A DNA stretch of 64,000 nt, taken from assembly GCA_964547485.1 (NCBI GenBank), contig CAZJNU010000002.1, forward strand, positions 1 to 64,000, given 5' to 3'. Position numbers and translations under genes: made by a program. Shown in pieces: positions 1 through 8,318 of this stretch. This stretch comes from JACJWR01 sp964547485. Lineage in GTDB: Bacteria > Actinomycetota > Actinomycetes > S36-B12 > UBA10799. Below the pieces are notes generated by a model. The model saw nothing but the letters and a program-made list of their open reading frames with translations. It did no database searches and was not told the DNA's origin. Positions within the stretch are counted from its first letter, which is position 1. Each line of letters opens with the position of its first letter.

Positions 1-269
1 CCGTCGTCGCAGGCGATCTCCTTGACCGGTGTGAGCAGGTCCGGCGTGAGTGTCGCCGCCAACCGCCCTCGGATTGCCGCTGGCACATCTGTCCACGCGT
101 CTGGGTCGAACTCCAGCCGGGAGAACCATTGGTGGGACACCTGGTCGGCACGGAAGGCGGGTAGGCCCATCTCCGACACAACCGCGCGGCGCTCGGCGCG
201 GGTCAGATCGGCCAGATGCCTGGGCGGTTTGGCGCGACGCGGTGGCGTGAACACAAGCTCTGCTGGCAC
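1..269 (-). CDS. rlmN: 23S rRNA (adenine2503-C2)-methyltransferase RlmN, N-terminal part
   Basis: Only the first ~89 codons are in the window; the gene runs off the left edge. The product of this family is a radical-SAM enzyme that methylates C2 of A2503 in 23S rRNA and A37 in some tRNAs. What is visible is the family's N-terminal domain with the segments PPRHLADLT and GLPAFRADQVSHQWF, which resemble actinobacterial RlmN. The CxxxCxxC cluster would lie outside the window. The GTG start is chosen because GGAGG sits 8 bases upstream. It lies directly downstream of cdsA on the same strand, as in many actinobacteria. Confidence 0.85.
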   Translation of the reverse strand, partial: MPAELVFTPPRRAKPPRHLADLTRAERRAVVSEMGLPAFRADQVSHQWFSRLEFDPDAWTDVPAAIRGRLAATLTPDLLTPVKEIACDD

Positions 270-285
270 TGTAACTACCTCCGCG

Positions 286-1164
286 TCACAACAGCAGGAA
301 GACACTGAAGAGCAGCCAGGCGACGAAGGCGTTCGGGATCAGGGAGTCGAGCCGATCCATCAGGCCGCCATGACCCGGTAGCAGATTCCCCAAGTCCTTC
401 ACGCCTAGGTCCCGTTTGATGGCCGATTCCGCAAAATCCCCGGCGGTCGCGGTGACGGTCATCACCAACCCGGCGATGATGCCCTGCCACCAAGGTGCGT
501 CCAACAGCCAGACGAACAGGATCGCACCTACCACTGCCTGCGTGAGAGCGGATCCGGCTAGCCCTTCCCAGGACTTCTTTGGGCTCACGTGCGCCGCGAT
601 CGGATGCTTGCCGAACAAGACGCCCGCCGCGTACCCGCCGATATCGTTGGAGATCGTCAGGCAGATGAAGACGACAATCAACTGCGGGCCGATCGGAGCT
701 GCCAGCATCAGAATCGCGAAGCCGAGCATGAACGGCAAATAGCTCGCGATAAAGATCGTCCCGGTCACATCCTTGACGTAGCCGTCGACCCCCCGCCGGA
801 TCCGCCAGATCATCGCACTGAGCACGATCAGTCCGTAGATCATCAGTTGCCCGACAATCCCGAAGACGTACGCCATCGGAACCATCGCCGCAGCCCCCAC
901 ATACAGCGGGGTGCGGGCCACCTTGATGCCACCGAGCGCGAAGGCAGTGGTCAACTCCCGGATACCGATCCAGATCGCGATCAGGGCGACAATCGCGAAC
1001 AGCCACTTGTACGTGAACAACGACACCAGGCAGAGCAGACCGAGACCGACCCCGACACCGATCGCGACCGGCAGATTGCGGCCGGCCTTCGAACCTGGCT
1101 GTTGCTCGTCCGGCGCCACCTGGGATGGGTCCACCGGCCCTGATTTCTCCGCTGACTCGGTCAC
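286..1164 (-). CDS. cdsA: Phosphatidate cytidylyltransferase
   Basis: Integral membrane enzyme that makes CDP-diacylglycerol from CTP and phosphatidic acid, the precursor of anionic phospholipids and phosphatidylinositol. The 292-residue product has a ~30-residue polar N-terminus, then multiple hydrophobic segments. Near the C-terminus (about residues 247-273) is the full CDP-diglyceride synthetase signature, with SAIKRDLGVKD followed by PGHGGLMDRLD. The GTG start follows the frr stop after a single base, so the two are probably co-translated. The length is normal for the family. Confidence 0.95.
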   Translation of the reverse strand: MTESAEKSGPVDPSQVAPDEQQPGSKAGRNLPVAIGVGVGLGLLCLVSLFTYKWLFAIVALIAIWIGIRELTTAFALGGIKVARTPLYVGAAAMVPMAYVFGIVGQLMIYGLIVLSAMIWRIRRGVDGYVKDVTGTIFIASYLPFMLGFAILMLAAPIGPQLIVVFICLTISNDIGGYAAGVLFGKHPIAAHVSPKKSWEGLAGSALTQAVVGAILFVWLLDAPWWQGIIAGLVMTVTATAGDFAESAIKRDLGVKDLGNLLPGHGGLMDRLDSLIPNAFVAWLLFSVFLLL

Positions 1165-1165
1165 A

Positions 1166-1723
1166 TCAGACCTCGAGGAGCTCGGCTTCCTTGTGCTTGA
1201 GGATGTCGTCGATGTGAGCGACGTGTTTGGCAGTCAGGTCCTCCAACTGCTTCTCCGCACGCCGCACATCATCCTCGCCGGCGTCACCGTCCTTGCTCAG
1301 CGCTTCCAGCGCCTCCTTGGCGGCGCGTCGGATATTGCGGATCGTCACCTTCGAGTCCTCCGCCTTGTTGCGCGCCATCTTGATGTACTCCCGGCGACGG
1401 TCCTCGGTCAGGGCTGGCAACACCACCCTGATGATGGTGCCATCATCAGTTGGATTGACGCCCAGGTCGGAGTCCCGGATCGCCTTCTCGATCGCGGTCA
1501 TCGCGCCTTTGTCGTACGGCGTGATGATGATCATTCGGGCCTCCGGAACCTGGAATGATGCCAGCTGGTTCAACGGTGTCGGCGCCCCGTAGTAGTCCAC
1601 CTGCAACTTGTTGAACATCGAGGAGCTGGCGCGACCGGTCCGGATCGTCGCGAAGTCCTCCCGAGCGACGGAGATGGTCTTGTCCATCTTCTCCTCGGCT
1701 TCGAACAGGGTCTCGTCGATCAC
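1166..1723 (-). CDS. frr: Ribosome recycling factor
   Basis: 185 residues, the usual length. RRF splits post-termination ribosomes together with EF-G. The start MIDETLFEAEEKMDKTI, the central IRTGRASSSMFNKL segment and the C-terminal coiled-coil half (RRAEKQLEDLTAKHVAHID) are typical. The GTG start is preceded by GGAGGAG. It lies between pyrH and cdsA, all on the minus strand, as in other actinobacteria. Confidence 0.97.
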   Translation of the reverse strand: MIDETLFEAEEKMDKTISVAREDFATIRTGRASSSMFNKLQVDYYGAPTPLNQLASFQVPEARMIIITPYDKGAMTAIEKAIRDSDLGVNPTDDGTIIRVVLPALTEDRRREYIKMARNKAEDSKVTIRNIRRAAKEALEALSKDGDAGEDDVRRAEKQLEDLTAKHVAHIDDILKHKEAELLEV

Positions 1724-1775
1724 GGTGTCTCCTCCATCGGAATCCTCATCGGCCGCGGCGTTCGTGGAATGTGGG

Positions 1776-2570
1776 TCACGGCGACACCCGGGAACTCACC
1801 AGCGTGCCGATCCGGTCGCCGTGCACAGCTCGGGAGATGTTGCCCTCGACCAGCAGATTGAACACCACGATCGGCAGTTCGTTGTCCTGGCACAGGCTGA
1901 TCGCGGTTGCGTCGGCCACCTTCAGTCCGCGATTCAGTACTTCCGCGGGGGTCAATTCGGTGAAAATCTTCGCATCCGCGTTCACCCGCGGGTCGGAGTC
2001 GTAGACCCCATCGACACCTTTGGCCATCAGCACCACCTGGGCGCCGATCTCCAGTGCTCGTTGTGCCGCGCAGGTGTCGGTCGAGAAAAATGGCGCGCCC
2101 AGTCCAGCCCCAAAGATCACCACCCGACCCTTCTCGAGGTGGCGAATAGCGCGACGCGGGATGTACGGCTCAGCGACCTGGCCCATCGTGATTGCAGTCT
2201 GCACCCGGGTGTCCACGCCCTCTTTTTCGAGGAAGTCCTGCAGCGCGAGGCAGTTCATCACGGTGCCGAGCATGCCCATATAGTCCGCGCGGGAGCGTTC
2301 CATCCCTCGCTCGGACAGCTGCGCGCCACGAAAGTAGTTGCCGCCACCGATGACCACGGCCACCTGCCGACCCAGCCGGACAATCTCGGCGACCTGCCTG
2401 GCGATCGCCGCCACCACATCGGGATCGACCCCGAGACCGCCGCCGCCGGCGAACGCCTCCCCAGACAACTTGAGGACTACTCGGTCCCAACCGTGTGGTT
2501 CGACTCCCGGCCAGACAGACGGCATTCCGTCCAGGACTGGCTGGTCCAGGTGCTGGGAGGTAGGAGCCAC
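1776..2570 (-). CDS. pyrH: UMP kinase
   Basis: Hexameric amino-acid-kinase-fold enzyme converting UMP to UDP in pyrimidine nucleotide synthesis. Visible features are the N-terminal phosphate loop VVLKLSGEAFAG, the GGGNYFRG segment, the MGMLGTVMNCLALQDFLE helix and the C-terminal VFNLLVEGNISRAV segment. The frame stays open about 150 bases further upstream, but I place the start at the GTG at 2570. It has AGGAGG six bases upstream and gives a 264-residue protein with a short polar extension like that of mycobacterial PyrH. The neighbours are tsf upstream (about 110-base gap) and frr downstream (52-base gap). Confidence 0.95.
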   Translation of the reverse strand: MAPTSQHLDQPVLDGMPSVWPGVEPHGWDRVVLKLSGEAFAGGGGLGVDPDVVAAIARQVAEIVRLGRQVAVVIGGGNYFRGAQLSERGMERSRADYMGMLGTVMNCLALQDFLEKEGVDTRVQTAITMGQVAEPYIPRRAIRHLEKGRVVIFGAGLGAPFFSTDTCAAQRALEIGAQVVLMAKGVDGVYDSDPRVNADAKIFTELTPAEVLNRGLKVADATAISLCQDNELPIVVFNLLVEGNISRAVHGDRIGTLVSSRVSP

Positions 2571-2576
2571 CTGTGT

Positions 2577-2582
2577 CCTCCT
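2577..2582 (-). promoter_or_regulatory. Ribosome binding site deciding the pyrH start
   Basis: A perfect AGGAGG on the minus strand, six bases before a GTG that is in frame with UMP kinase. No comparable Shine-Dalgarno sequence precedes the longer upstream start or the internal ATG at 2525. Confidence 0.7.
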
Positions 2583-2679
2583 AACTGCGAGCTGATGGAC
2601 AAGCACTTGCCGATGAGTCTGCCCTACCGGGCCGGCTGATGCTGCGACCGCCGACCCGGCGGTGAGGTGCCGCGGTGCG

Positions 2680-3513
2680 TCAGGCCTGCCCGACCTTGAA
2701 GCGGGCGAACTTGACAACCTTCACATCGTTCTCGCGCAGGTACGCGCCAATGGTCTTCTTGTTGTCTCGTACCCACGGCTGGTCGACCAGGCAGAAGTCC
2801 TTGTAGAAGCCACGGGTGCGGCCCTCCACGATCTTCTGAATAGCTGCGGCTGGCTTACCCTCCTCGAGTGCAGTCTCCTCCGCGATCCTGCGCTCAGCGG
2901 CGACCACGTCTGCGGGCACATCCTCGGCATCCAGGTACTTTGGCGACATCGCAGCAATATGCTGGGCGACGTTCTTGGCCACCTCTTCGTTCACCTTGTC
3001 GAGTTGCACCAAGGCGCCAACACTCGGCGGCAGGGCCGGGTCATGCTTGTGCAGGTAGACGTAGATGTAACCGTCCTTCACCTGAGTGAAACGGCGGATC
3101 TCGATCTTCTCGCCCATCGCGGAGTTGGCCTCCGCCAAAAGATCGCGAACTGTCCGTCCCGCGTCGTAGGCCGCGGCCAGCAAGGAGTCAAGGTCTTCGG
3201 GATCATTGGCCGCCACGAACGAGGCAACATCGGCGGCCAGGCCCTGGAATCCTTCGGTCTTCGCCACGAAGTCGGTCTCGCAGGCGAGTTCGAGCAGCAC
3301 CCCATGATCAGTGGCTGCCAGGTGTGCGGCCACTAGTCCGTTGGAGGCGGTGCGGGCCTCCCGCTTGCCGACATCCTTCGCCCCCTTGATGCGCAGCAGT
3401 TCGACGGCCTTGTCGAAGTCGCCGGCCGCCTCATCGAGGGCCTTCTTGCAGTCAAGCATGCCGGCACCGGTGAGCTCCCGGAGCCTCTTGACGTCTGCGG
3501 CGGATACAGCCAT
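2680..3513 (-). CDS. tsf: Elongation factor Ts
   Basis: Guanine nucleotide exchange factor for EF-Tu. The 277-residue product opens with the UBA-like domain, including the signature LRELTGAGMLDCKKAL. The second signature, ELACETDFVAKTEGF, follows at about residue 75. The C-terminal dimerisation core ends in DVKVVKFARFKVGQA. It follows rpsB with a 56-base gap on the same strand, the conserved bacterial arrangement. AAGGAG lies upstream of the ATG. Confidence 0.97.
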   Translation of the reverse strand: MAVSAADVKRLRELTGAGMLDCKKALDEAAGDFDKAVELLRIKGAKDVGKREARTASNGLVAAHLAATDHGVLLELACETDFVAKTEGFQGLAADVASFVAANDPEDLDSLLAAAYDAGRTVRDLLAEANSAMGEKIEIRRFTQVKDGYIYVYLHKHDPALPPSVGALVQLDKVNEEVAKNVAQHIAAMSPKYLDAEDVPADVVAAERRIAEETALEEGKPAAAIQKIVEGRTRGFYKDFCLVDQPWVRDNKKTIGAYLRENDVKVVKFARFKVGQA

Positions 3514-3569
3514 GTCTGTGGATCGTCTCCTTCGATCTGCGATTGCCTTGCTGGTCAGGTACGACAGTG

Positions 3570-4568
3570 CTAGTCGGCGGCCTTGGCCTCGGCTGGGACC
3601 TCGACCGGTGGGTCAACCTCCACAGGTGCCTCGACCGCAACGATTTCGACTTCAGCGACAGCTCCAGCGTCATCCGCCACGACCTCGGCAACAGCCCCTG
3701 CCTCATCCGCCACGACCTCAGCGACAGCTCCAGCCTCATCCGCCACGACCTCAGCGACAGCTCCAGCCTCATCCGCAGCACCTTGCGCAGCCGCGACCAC
3801 TGCCGCCGCCTCCTCATCGGGGGTTGCGAGCAGCTCGGCCTCCCACTCCGGGGTCGGTTCGGTGTCCTCATTGCCGCCCGCTCTGGCGATCAAACCTTCG
3901 GCAACCGCATCGGCGATCACCCGGGTCAGCAGGCCGACCGCCCGTATGGCGTCATCATTGCCAGGGACCGGGTAGTCGACCAGGTCAGGGTCGCAGTTGG
4001 TGTCGAGTACCGCAACGACCGGAATTCCCAGCTTGCGTGCTTCACCGACCGCAATGTGCTCCTTGTTGGTGTCGACAATCCAGACCGCCGACGGCACCTT
4101 GGCCATCGTCCGAATGCCGCCGAGCGTGCGGTCCAGCTTGTCGCGCTCACGGCGCAGCACCAGCAATTCCTTCTTCGTCATACCGGAGGCCGCGACATCG
4201 TCAAAGTCGATCTCCTCCAACTCCGACAGCCGCTGCAGGCGCTTGTGGACGGTGGCGAAGTTCGTCAGCATTCCGCCCAGCCAGCGCTGGTTGACGAATG
4301 GCATACCCACCCGGGCCGCCTGCGTGGCGACCGCTTCCTGTGCCTGCTTCTTGGTGCCGATGAAGAGAATGGTGCCCCCGTGGGCAACCGTCTCCCGAAC
4401 GAATTCGTAGGCGCGATCGATGTAGTCGACCGACTGGGTCAGATCAATGATGTAGATGCCGTTGCGCTCGGTGAAGATGAACCGCTTCATCTTCGGGTTC
4501 CAGCGTCGGGTCTGGTGTCCGAAATGGACACCGCTTTCCAGCATCTGTCGCGTCGTGACGACGGCCAT
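3570..4568 (-). CDS. rpsB: 30S ribosomal protein S2 with long acidic repetitive tail
   Basis: The S2 core covers about the first 260 residues, with LESGVHFGHQTRRWNPKM at the start and GTKKQAQEAV and VNQRWLGGMLTNF further on. The start is placed at the second of two in-frame ATGs (4568), because AGGAGG lies 7 bases before it but only 1 base before the first (4574). After the core comes an unusual Ala/Glu/Val-rich tail of roughly 70 residues. It contains four copies of an 11-residue unit (consensus DEAGAVAEVVA), then a Val/Pro-rich end. Tails on S2 are common in actinobacteria, but this one is a clear tandem expansion. It heads the rpsB-tsf-pyrH-frr group and is divergent from an M23 peptidase gene. 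Confidence 0.96.
   Translation of the reverse strand: MAVVTTRQMLESGVHFGHQTRRWNPKMKRFIFTERNGIYIIDLTQSVDYIDRAYEFVRETVAHGGTILFIGTKKQAQEAVATQAARVGMPFVNQRWLGGMLTNFATVHKRLQRLSELEEIDFDDVAASGMTKKELLVLRRERDKLDRTLGGIRTMAKVPSAVWIVDTNKEHIAVGEARKLGIPVVAVLDTNCDPDLVDYPVPGNDDAIRAVGLLTRVIADAVAEGLIARAGGNEDTEPTPEWEAELLATPDEEAAAVVAAAQGAADEAGAVAEVVADEAGAVAEVVADEAGAVAEVVADDAGAVAEVEIVAVEAPVEVDPPVEVPAEAKAAD
3652..3780 (-). repeat. Four tandem 33-bp repeats inside rpsB
   Basis: Units lie at 3652-3684, 3685-3717, 3718-3750 and a slightly shortened one at 3751-3780. Units three and four are identical over their first 26 bases; unit two is the most diverged. Each encodes one copy of the 11-residue S2 tail repeat. The repeat length is a multiple of three, so copy-number change would keep the reading frame. 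Confidence 0.85.
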
Positions 4569-4820
4569 GGCCATGCCTCCTGCGCCCGGCGAGCCGGGCT
4601 TCGTGGTTACCTGCGGATCGACGGTCGTCGTCCACTCCTGACCCCCGCCGGACCGACCGCCTTAGGACCGAGGTCGGCGCCGCCGTCACAGCTGACGGTG
4701 CGCGGGGATGCGATGTCACCGGGGCGGACCCCAGTGCGGGCATCATCCTAGCGGGCGGGCCATCCACATATGGCCGCCGACCCTTGCGGTGGCGGCCGAC
4801 CGGGGAGCAGCCTGGCGGAC

Positions 4821-5384
4821 ATGACTGCCAAGTCCGGAGCCGCGCCGTACCGGACCATCGCGCTCCGAACCGTCAGCCGCCTGACCGCCGGCTTGCCGAT
4901 GGTCGCGGCGGTGCTGATTCTGCTGCCGCCGTCCACCGGGCAGTTGGGGGTGCCGCCCGACCGGTTGCGCACCGTCGGTCCCGGCCGCTGGCAACCGCCC
5001 GTCGCAGCCGCCGAGGTGCGGCGCGGTTTCGACCCACCGTCCTCCGATTGGCTCGCCGGTCATCGCGGCGTTGACTTCGAGGTTCCTCGCGGGACCGCAG
5101 TGCGGGCGACCGCGCAGGGCACAATCACGTTCGCCGGTCGGGTGTCGGATCGACCGGTCGTGGTCGTGGACCACGGTGCGCTGCGCACAAGCTACGAGCC
5201 TGTCTCGCCCTCGGTTCGGGTCGGCCAGTACGTCCTGCCCGGTGAGGTGCTCGGCCGACGAGATGCCGGTGGACACTGCGCCGATCGGTGCCTGCACTGG
5301 GGTGCCCGTGCAGGCACCGTCTACCTCGACCCGACGCTCCTCGTCACCGGCTACCGTCCGGTGCTCAAGACCCCACTGTCGTGA
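4821..5384 (+). CDS. M23-family (LytM-type) peptidase, exported
   Basis: Predicted cell-wall-associated protein of ~187 residues. A hydrophobic N-terminal segment (GLPMVAAVLILLPP) looks like a signal peptide or anchor. A small M23/lysostaphin-like domain follows: HRGVDFEVPRGT gives the first zinc ligands (HxxxD), then TAQGTITFAGRV, and CLHWGA stands where the usual HxH ligand pair lies. The second His of that pair is not in its normal place, so hydrolytic activity is uncertain. The start could also be the in-frame ATG at 4770; neither has a strong ribosome binding site. It is divergent from rpsB, a position M23 genes often hold in actinobacteria. Confidence 0.85.
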   Translation: MTAKSGAAPYRTIALRTVSRLTAGLPMVAAVLILLPPSTGQLGVPPDRLRTVGPGRWQPPVAAAEVRRGFDPPSSDWLAGHRGVDFEVPRGTAVRATAQGTITFAGRVSDRPVVVVDHGALRTSYEPVSPSVRVGQYVLPGEVLGRRDAGGHCADRCLHWGARAGTVYLDPTLLVTGYRPVLKTPLS

Positions 5385-5411
5385 CGGTCGGTCGCTCGGG
5401 CCTGCGGGACT

Positions 5412-6221
5412 TCAGTTCAGATCGGCCAGCCGGGACTTCAATTGCAGCATCGACTTCGTGTGGAGTTGGCTGACGCGACTCTCGGACACCCCCAGCACCT
5501 GACCGATCTCTGCCAGAGTGAACCCCTCGTAGTAGTAGAGGGCCACCACAATCTTCTCCCGCTCGGCAAGAAGGTCGACCGCATCGGCCAGGATCCGCTT
5601 CGTCGCGAAATCATCGACGACCTCCTCCGGATTCTCGACCCGACGATCCACGACGGTGTCGCCGAGCGTTGCGGCGCCCTCCTCGGAGTGCAATAGCTCG
5701 TCGAGGGCCGCGACGTGGGTGAAAGAGACCGCGGCGAAGATGGCGCGCAACTTCTCGATTTCGATGCCGAGCCGGTCGGCCACTTCCTGGTCGGTCGGCA
5801 CCCGATGCAGTTCGCCTTCCAGTTCTGCGTAGGCACGTTCCACTTCTCGGCTGCGAGCACGCACCGACCTGGGCACCCAGTCGAGCCCGCGCAGCTCATC
5901 GATGATCGCACCCCGGATTCGACTCAGGGCATAGGTCTCGAATTTGAGCCCCCGGGACAGGTCGAACTTCTCAATCGCGTCGATCAGCCCGAACAAACCG
6001 TAGGAGGCCAAGTCAGCGTTCTCAACGTTGGCGGGTAGCCCGGCGCCGACACGGCCAGCGACGTACCGGACCAGCGGCGAGTAGTGCAGGATCAACGTTT
6101 CCCGGCAGCCGAGGTCACCATCAGCCTTGTATTGGATCCAGGTCTCATCCAACAGACTGGCACCTGGTGGCTCCACTCCCGACGAGGCTCGCGGGTCAGG
6201 CGCGGGGGTGCGCACGTTCAT
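5412..6221 (-). CDS. whiG: RNA polymerase sigma factor, WhiG/FliA type
   Basis: 269-residue sigma-28-family factor. Region 2 is clear (YSPLVRYVAGRVGAGLP, then SYGLFGLIDAIEKFDLSRG), and SRIRGAIIDELRGLDWVPRS marks the 2.4/3 boundary. Region 4 carries the helix-turn-helix LAEIGQVLGVSESRVSQLH. The ATG at 6221 is preceded by AGGAG at 5 bases. The gene start overlaps the xerC stop by 26 bases, implying translational coupling. In Streptomyces WhiG controls sporulation; in motile actinobacteria the homologue drives flagellar genes. Neither target set is in this window, so the role here is open. Confidence 0.93.
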   Translation of the reverse strand: MNVRTPAPDPRASSGVEPPGASLLDETWIQYKADGDLGCRETLILHYSPLVRYVAGRVGAGLPANVENADLASYGLFGLIDAIEKFDLSRGLKFETYALSRIRGAIIDELRGLDWVPRSVRARSREVERAYAELEGELHRVPTDQEVADRLGIEIEKLRAIFAAVSFTHVAALDELLHSEEGAATLGDTVVDRRVENPEEVVDDFATKRILADAVDLLAEREKIVVALYYYEGFTLAEIGQVLGVSESRVSQLHTKSMLQLKSRLADLN

Positions 6222-7146
6222 ACACACTCCTGAGTCGCTCGGCCGATACATGCGTGTAGATCTGCGTCGTTGCCAGGCTCTCGTGCCCGAGGAACTCCTG
6301 AACCGTCCGCAGATCCGCGCCGCCCTCCACCATATGGGTTGCACTGGAATGACGAAGTGCGTGCGGCGAGACGGTCTCACCCATCGCGGAGGTGGCCAAC
6401 GAGACGCTGCGGCGAACCACCCGGGGATCGATTCGCCGACCCTGGCGGCCCAGAAACAGTGCGGCGCCGCTTTCCACACCCAGCAACTGAGGTCTACCCC
6501 TGAGCAACCAGAGATCCACCGCGCGCATCGCCGGCAATCCGATCGGAACGCGCCGCTCCTTGGCGCCCTTGCCGACCACCCGTACCAACCGCCGCTCGGC
6601 ATCAATGTCCGCAAGGTCCAGACCGACCAGTTCCGCCACCCGAACGCCCGAGCCGTACAACACCTCAAACATCGCCGAGTCTCGCAGACTGATGGGATCA
6701 CCCTCGGACGCGGCAGCCTCAGCCGCGTCGAGGACTTCGACCAATTGGGCCGCACGAAGCACCGTCGGCAGGTGGCGACCGGATCGTGGCGTGGACAGTC
6801 GCCGACCCGGGTCGGTGGAGCTGATCAACCCTCTGGTGTGTGCCCAGGCTGTGAAGGCCCTGACCGAGCTGGCCCTCCTCGCCTGGCTCGCCTGCGCAGC
6901 CCCGGCCCGGGCGTAACCGGCCAGCCAGGCCCGCAGCAACGGCAGATCGATTTCGGACACGTCCCGGCCCGTGGCGATTCCCGCGAACTCAAATAGTGCG
7001 GTGATGTCACTTGTGTATCCGGACACAGTGTGGGGACTGCGGCCCTTGGCCCTGGCGAGGAATAGACCGAAGTCCGCAACCACCTCGCCAGCGGTCACGT
7101 CCCTTTCAGCCGAGTCGGTCGGTGCCTCCACCCACCCAGTGAACAC
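6196..7146 (-). CDS. xerC: Tyrosine recombinase XerC
   Basis: 316 residues. Family role: with a partner, resolves chromosome dimers at dif. An N-terminal SAM-like core-binding domain (about residues 25-105) is followed by the catalytic domain. The visible catalytic residues are Arg in SGVRVAEL, Lys in GKGAKERR, His and Arg in HALRHSSATH, His in FLGHESLATT and Tyr in QIYTHV. The GTG start has GGAG 6 bases upstream. It sits upstream of and overlapping whiG, in the conserved dprA-xerC-whiG region. Chromosomal context and full length argue for a housekeeping Xer rather than a phage integrase. Confidence 0.93.
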   Translation of the reverse strand: MFTGWVEAPTDSAERDVTAGEVVADFGLFLARAKGRSPHTVSGYTSDITALFEFAGIATGRDVSEIDLPLLRAWLAGYARAGAAQASQARRASSVRAFTAWAHTRGLISSTDPGRRLSTPRSGRHLPTVLRAAQLVEVLDAAEAAASEGDPISLRDSAMFEVLYGSGVRVAELVGLDLADIDAERRLVRVVGKGAKERRVPIGLPAMRAVDLWLLRGRPQLLGVESGAALFLGRQGRRIDPRVVRRSVSLATSAMGETVSPHALRHSSATHMVEGGADLRTVQEFLGHESLATTQIYTHVSAERLRSVYERAHPRA

Positions 7147-7211
7147 GACACACTCCGAGGACGTCCGGCGGTCCCAAAATCTGTCCAGGGCCGAACAGTC
7201 ACGCCTGCAGA

Positions 7212-8213
7212 CTAGTCATCTGCCGTGACTGCCTCGGCTGCCTCGTTCTCCACCGCCTCCTTGAGCAGACCAGCCTTGTTCTGCTGCAGCCACCCGATCA
7301 CGACCATCACGGCTGCAACCATCGCGAGAGCCAGCAACCAGAGGAAGACGTAGACGTCGATAGCGGCTCCGACCGGCGGGGCACCGGGGAAGATCGAACG
7401 CAGGAACGGCAGCGCGAACAGCAGCCCCGCGAACCAGCCAAGCAGGTCGACCTCGATGAACCGACGATTGGAGAAGGTCAACGCCGCGACCACGACGGCC
7501 AGCAGCACCAGTACCGACATCAGCGTCAACAGGAAGAAGGCGAACAGCAGGGTGTTACTGGAACGGTTCAGGCTCAGCGCCGCTACCACCACCTCTGAGG
7601 GCTGCTGGGTGGCCACCTTTGATGACACGTTCCAGGCGTCGATGCTGCCCTTGACCTCCACCGACAACGGCAGCGGCGCCTTCGCCAGAATCTGGCCACC
7701 GACGTCGCGGTTGACCGCGTCCGCGATGAAGTCCACATCAGCGGTGTAGGTATCGAACGGATAGGTCGCAAAGGTGCCCTGGGTGCCGATTCGCACCTCC
7801 GAGGAGGTGGGTTGGCGACCCTTCTGCAACAACACCTCCTGGGTGCCGCCGGCACTCCAAACTGCCACCACGACGTCCTTTGTCAGCGAGCCGTCATCCG
7901 GATTCTCCAGGTCTCCATAGATCTCGAACTGCAGCCGAGCGACCATCTGGTTGTCACCGGGCTCGAACCGCAGCGGCTCCATCGTCACGAATACCCCGGT
8001 CTCCGGCGCCTCGATCTCCGGTCCGTTCTCCGCCGTACCCTCGACCTTGTAGGTCGAGAACACCGCAAGCCAGGCAAGCGCCAACACCAGCAGGCAGGCG
8101 ACCAGGATGATCCATCCCTTGCCGGTCAGCCGGCGGGGCAGCGGCTGCGCGGCGATCGGGTCGTAGCGACGCTTCACCTGGGGCGGTTTCGGGTCGGATG
8201 TGTTATTCGACAT
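7212..8213 (-). CDS. DUF4436 family membrane protein
   Basis: 333 residues. A cytoplasmic N-terminus of ~30 residues precedes a transmembrane segment (WIILVACLLVLALAWLAVF). A ~180-residue extracytoplasmic domain follows, with the FATYPFDTYTADVD segment. Three further transmembrane helices end the protein, with FPGAPPVGAAIDVYVFLW between the second and third. The PFD-Y and PGAPP-G motifs are those I associate with DUF4436 proteins of mycobacteria and relatives; the function is unknown. It is not part of the usual dprA-xerC core, so it is probably a lineage insertion. Confidence 0.75.
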   Translation of the reverse strand: MSNNTSDPKPPQVKRRYDPIAAQPLPRRLTGKGWIILVACLLVLALAWLAVFSTYKVEGTAENGPEIEAPETGVFVTMEPLRFEPGDNQMVARLQFEIYGDLENPDDGSLTKDVVVAVWSAGGTQEVLLQKGRQPTSSEVRIGTQGTFATYPFDTYTADVDFIADAVNRDVGGQILAKAPLPLSVEVKGSIDAWNVSSKVATQQPSEVVVAALSLNRSSNTLLFAFFLLTLMSVLVLLAVVVAALTFSNRRFIEVDLLGWFAGLLFALPFLRSIFPGAPPVGAAIDVYVFLWLLALAMVAAVMVVIGWLQQNKAGLLKEAVENEAAEAVTADD

Positions 8214-8318
8214 GCGCGGACGCTACCACTGGCGACGGGCCGGTGGGCAGCATCCCACCTGTGACGCGCCGTGCCAGCTGGGCCAACCACCTGGCAACCG
8301 GGTACGGCGGCGTGAGCG

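Noticed and set aside
3652..3780. Regular 33-bp repeats resembling a short CRISPR array
   Set aside because: Units are contiguous with no spacers and translate in frame as the S2 tail.
6196..7146. Phage integrase rather than XerC
   Set aside because: Standard Xer length and motifs, and a conserved housekeeping neighbourhood with no att repeats or phage genes.
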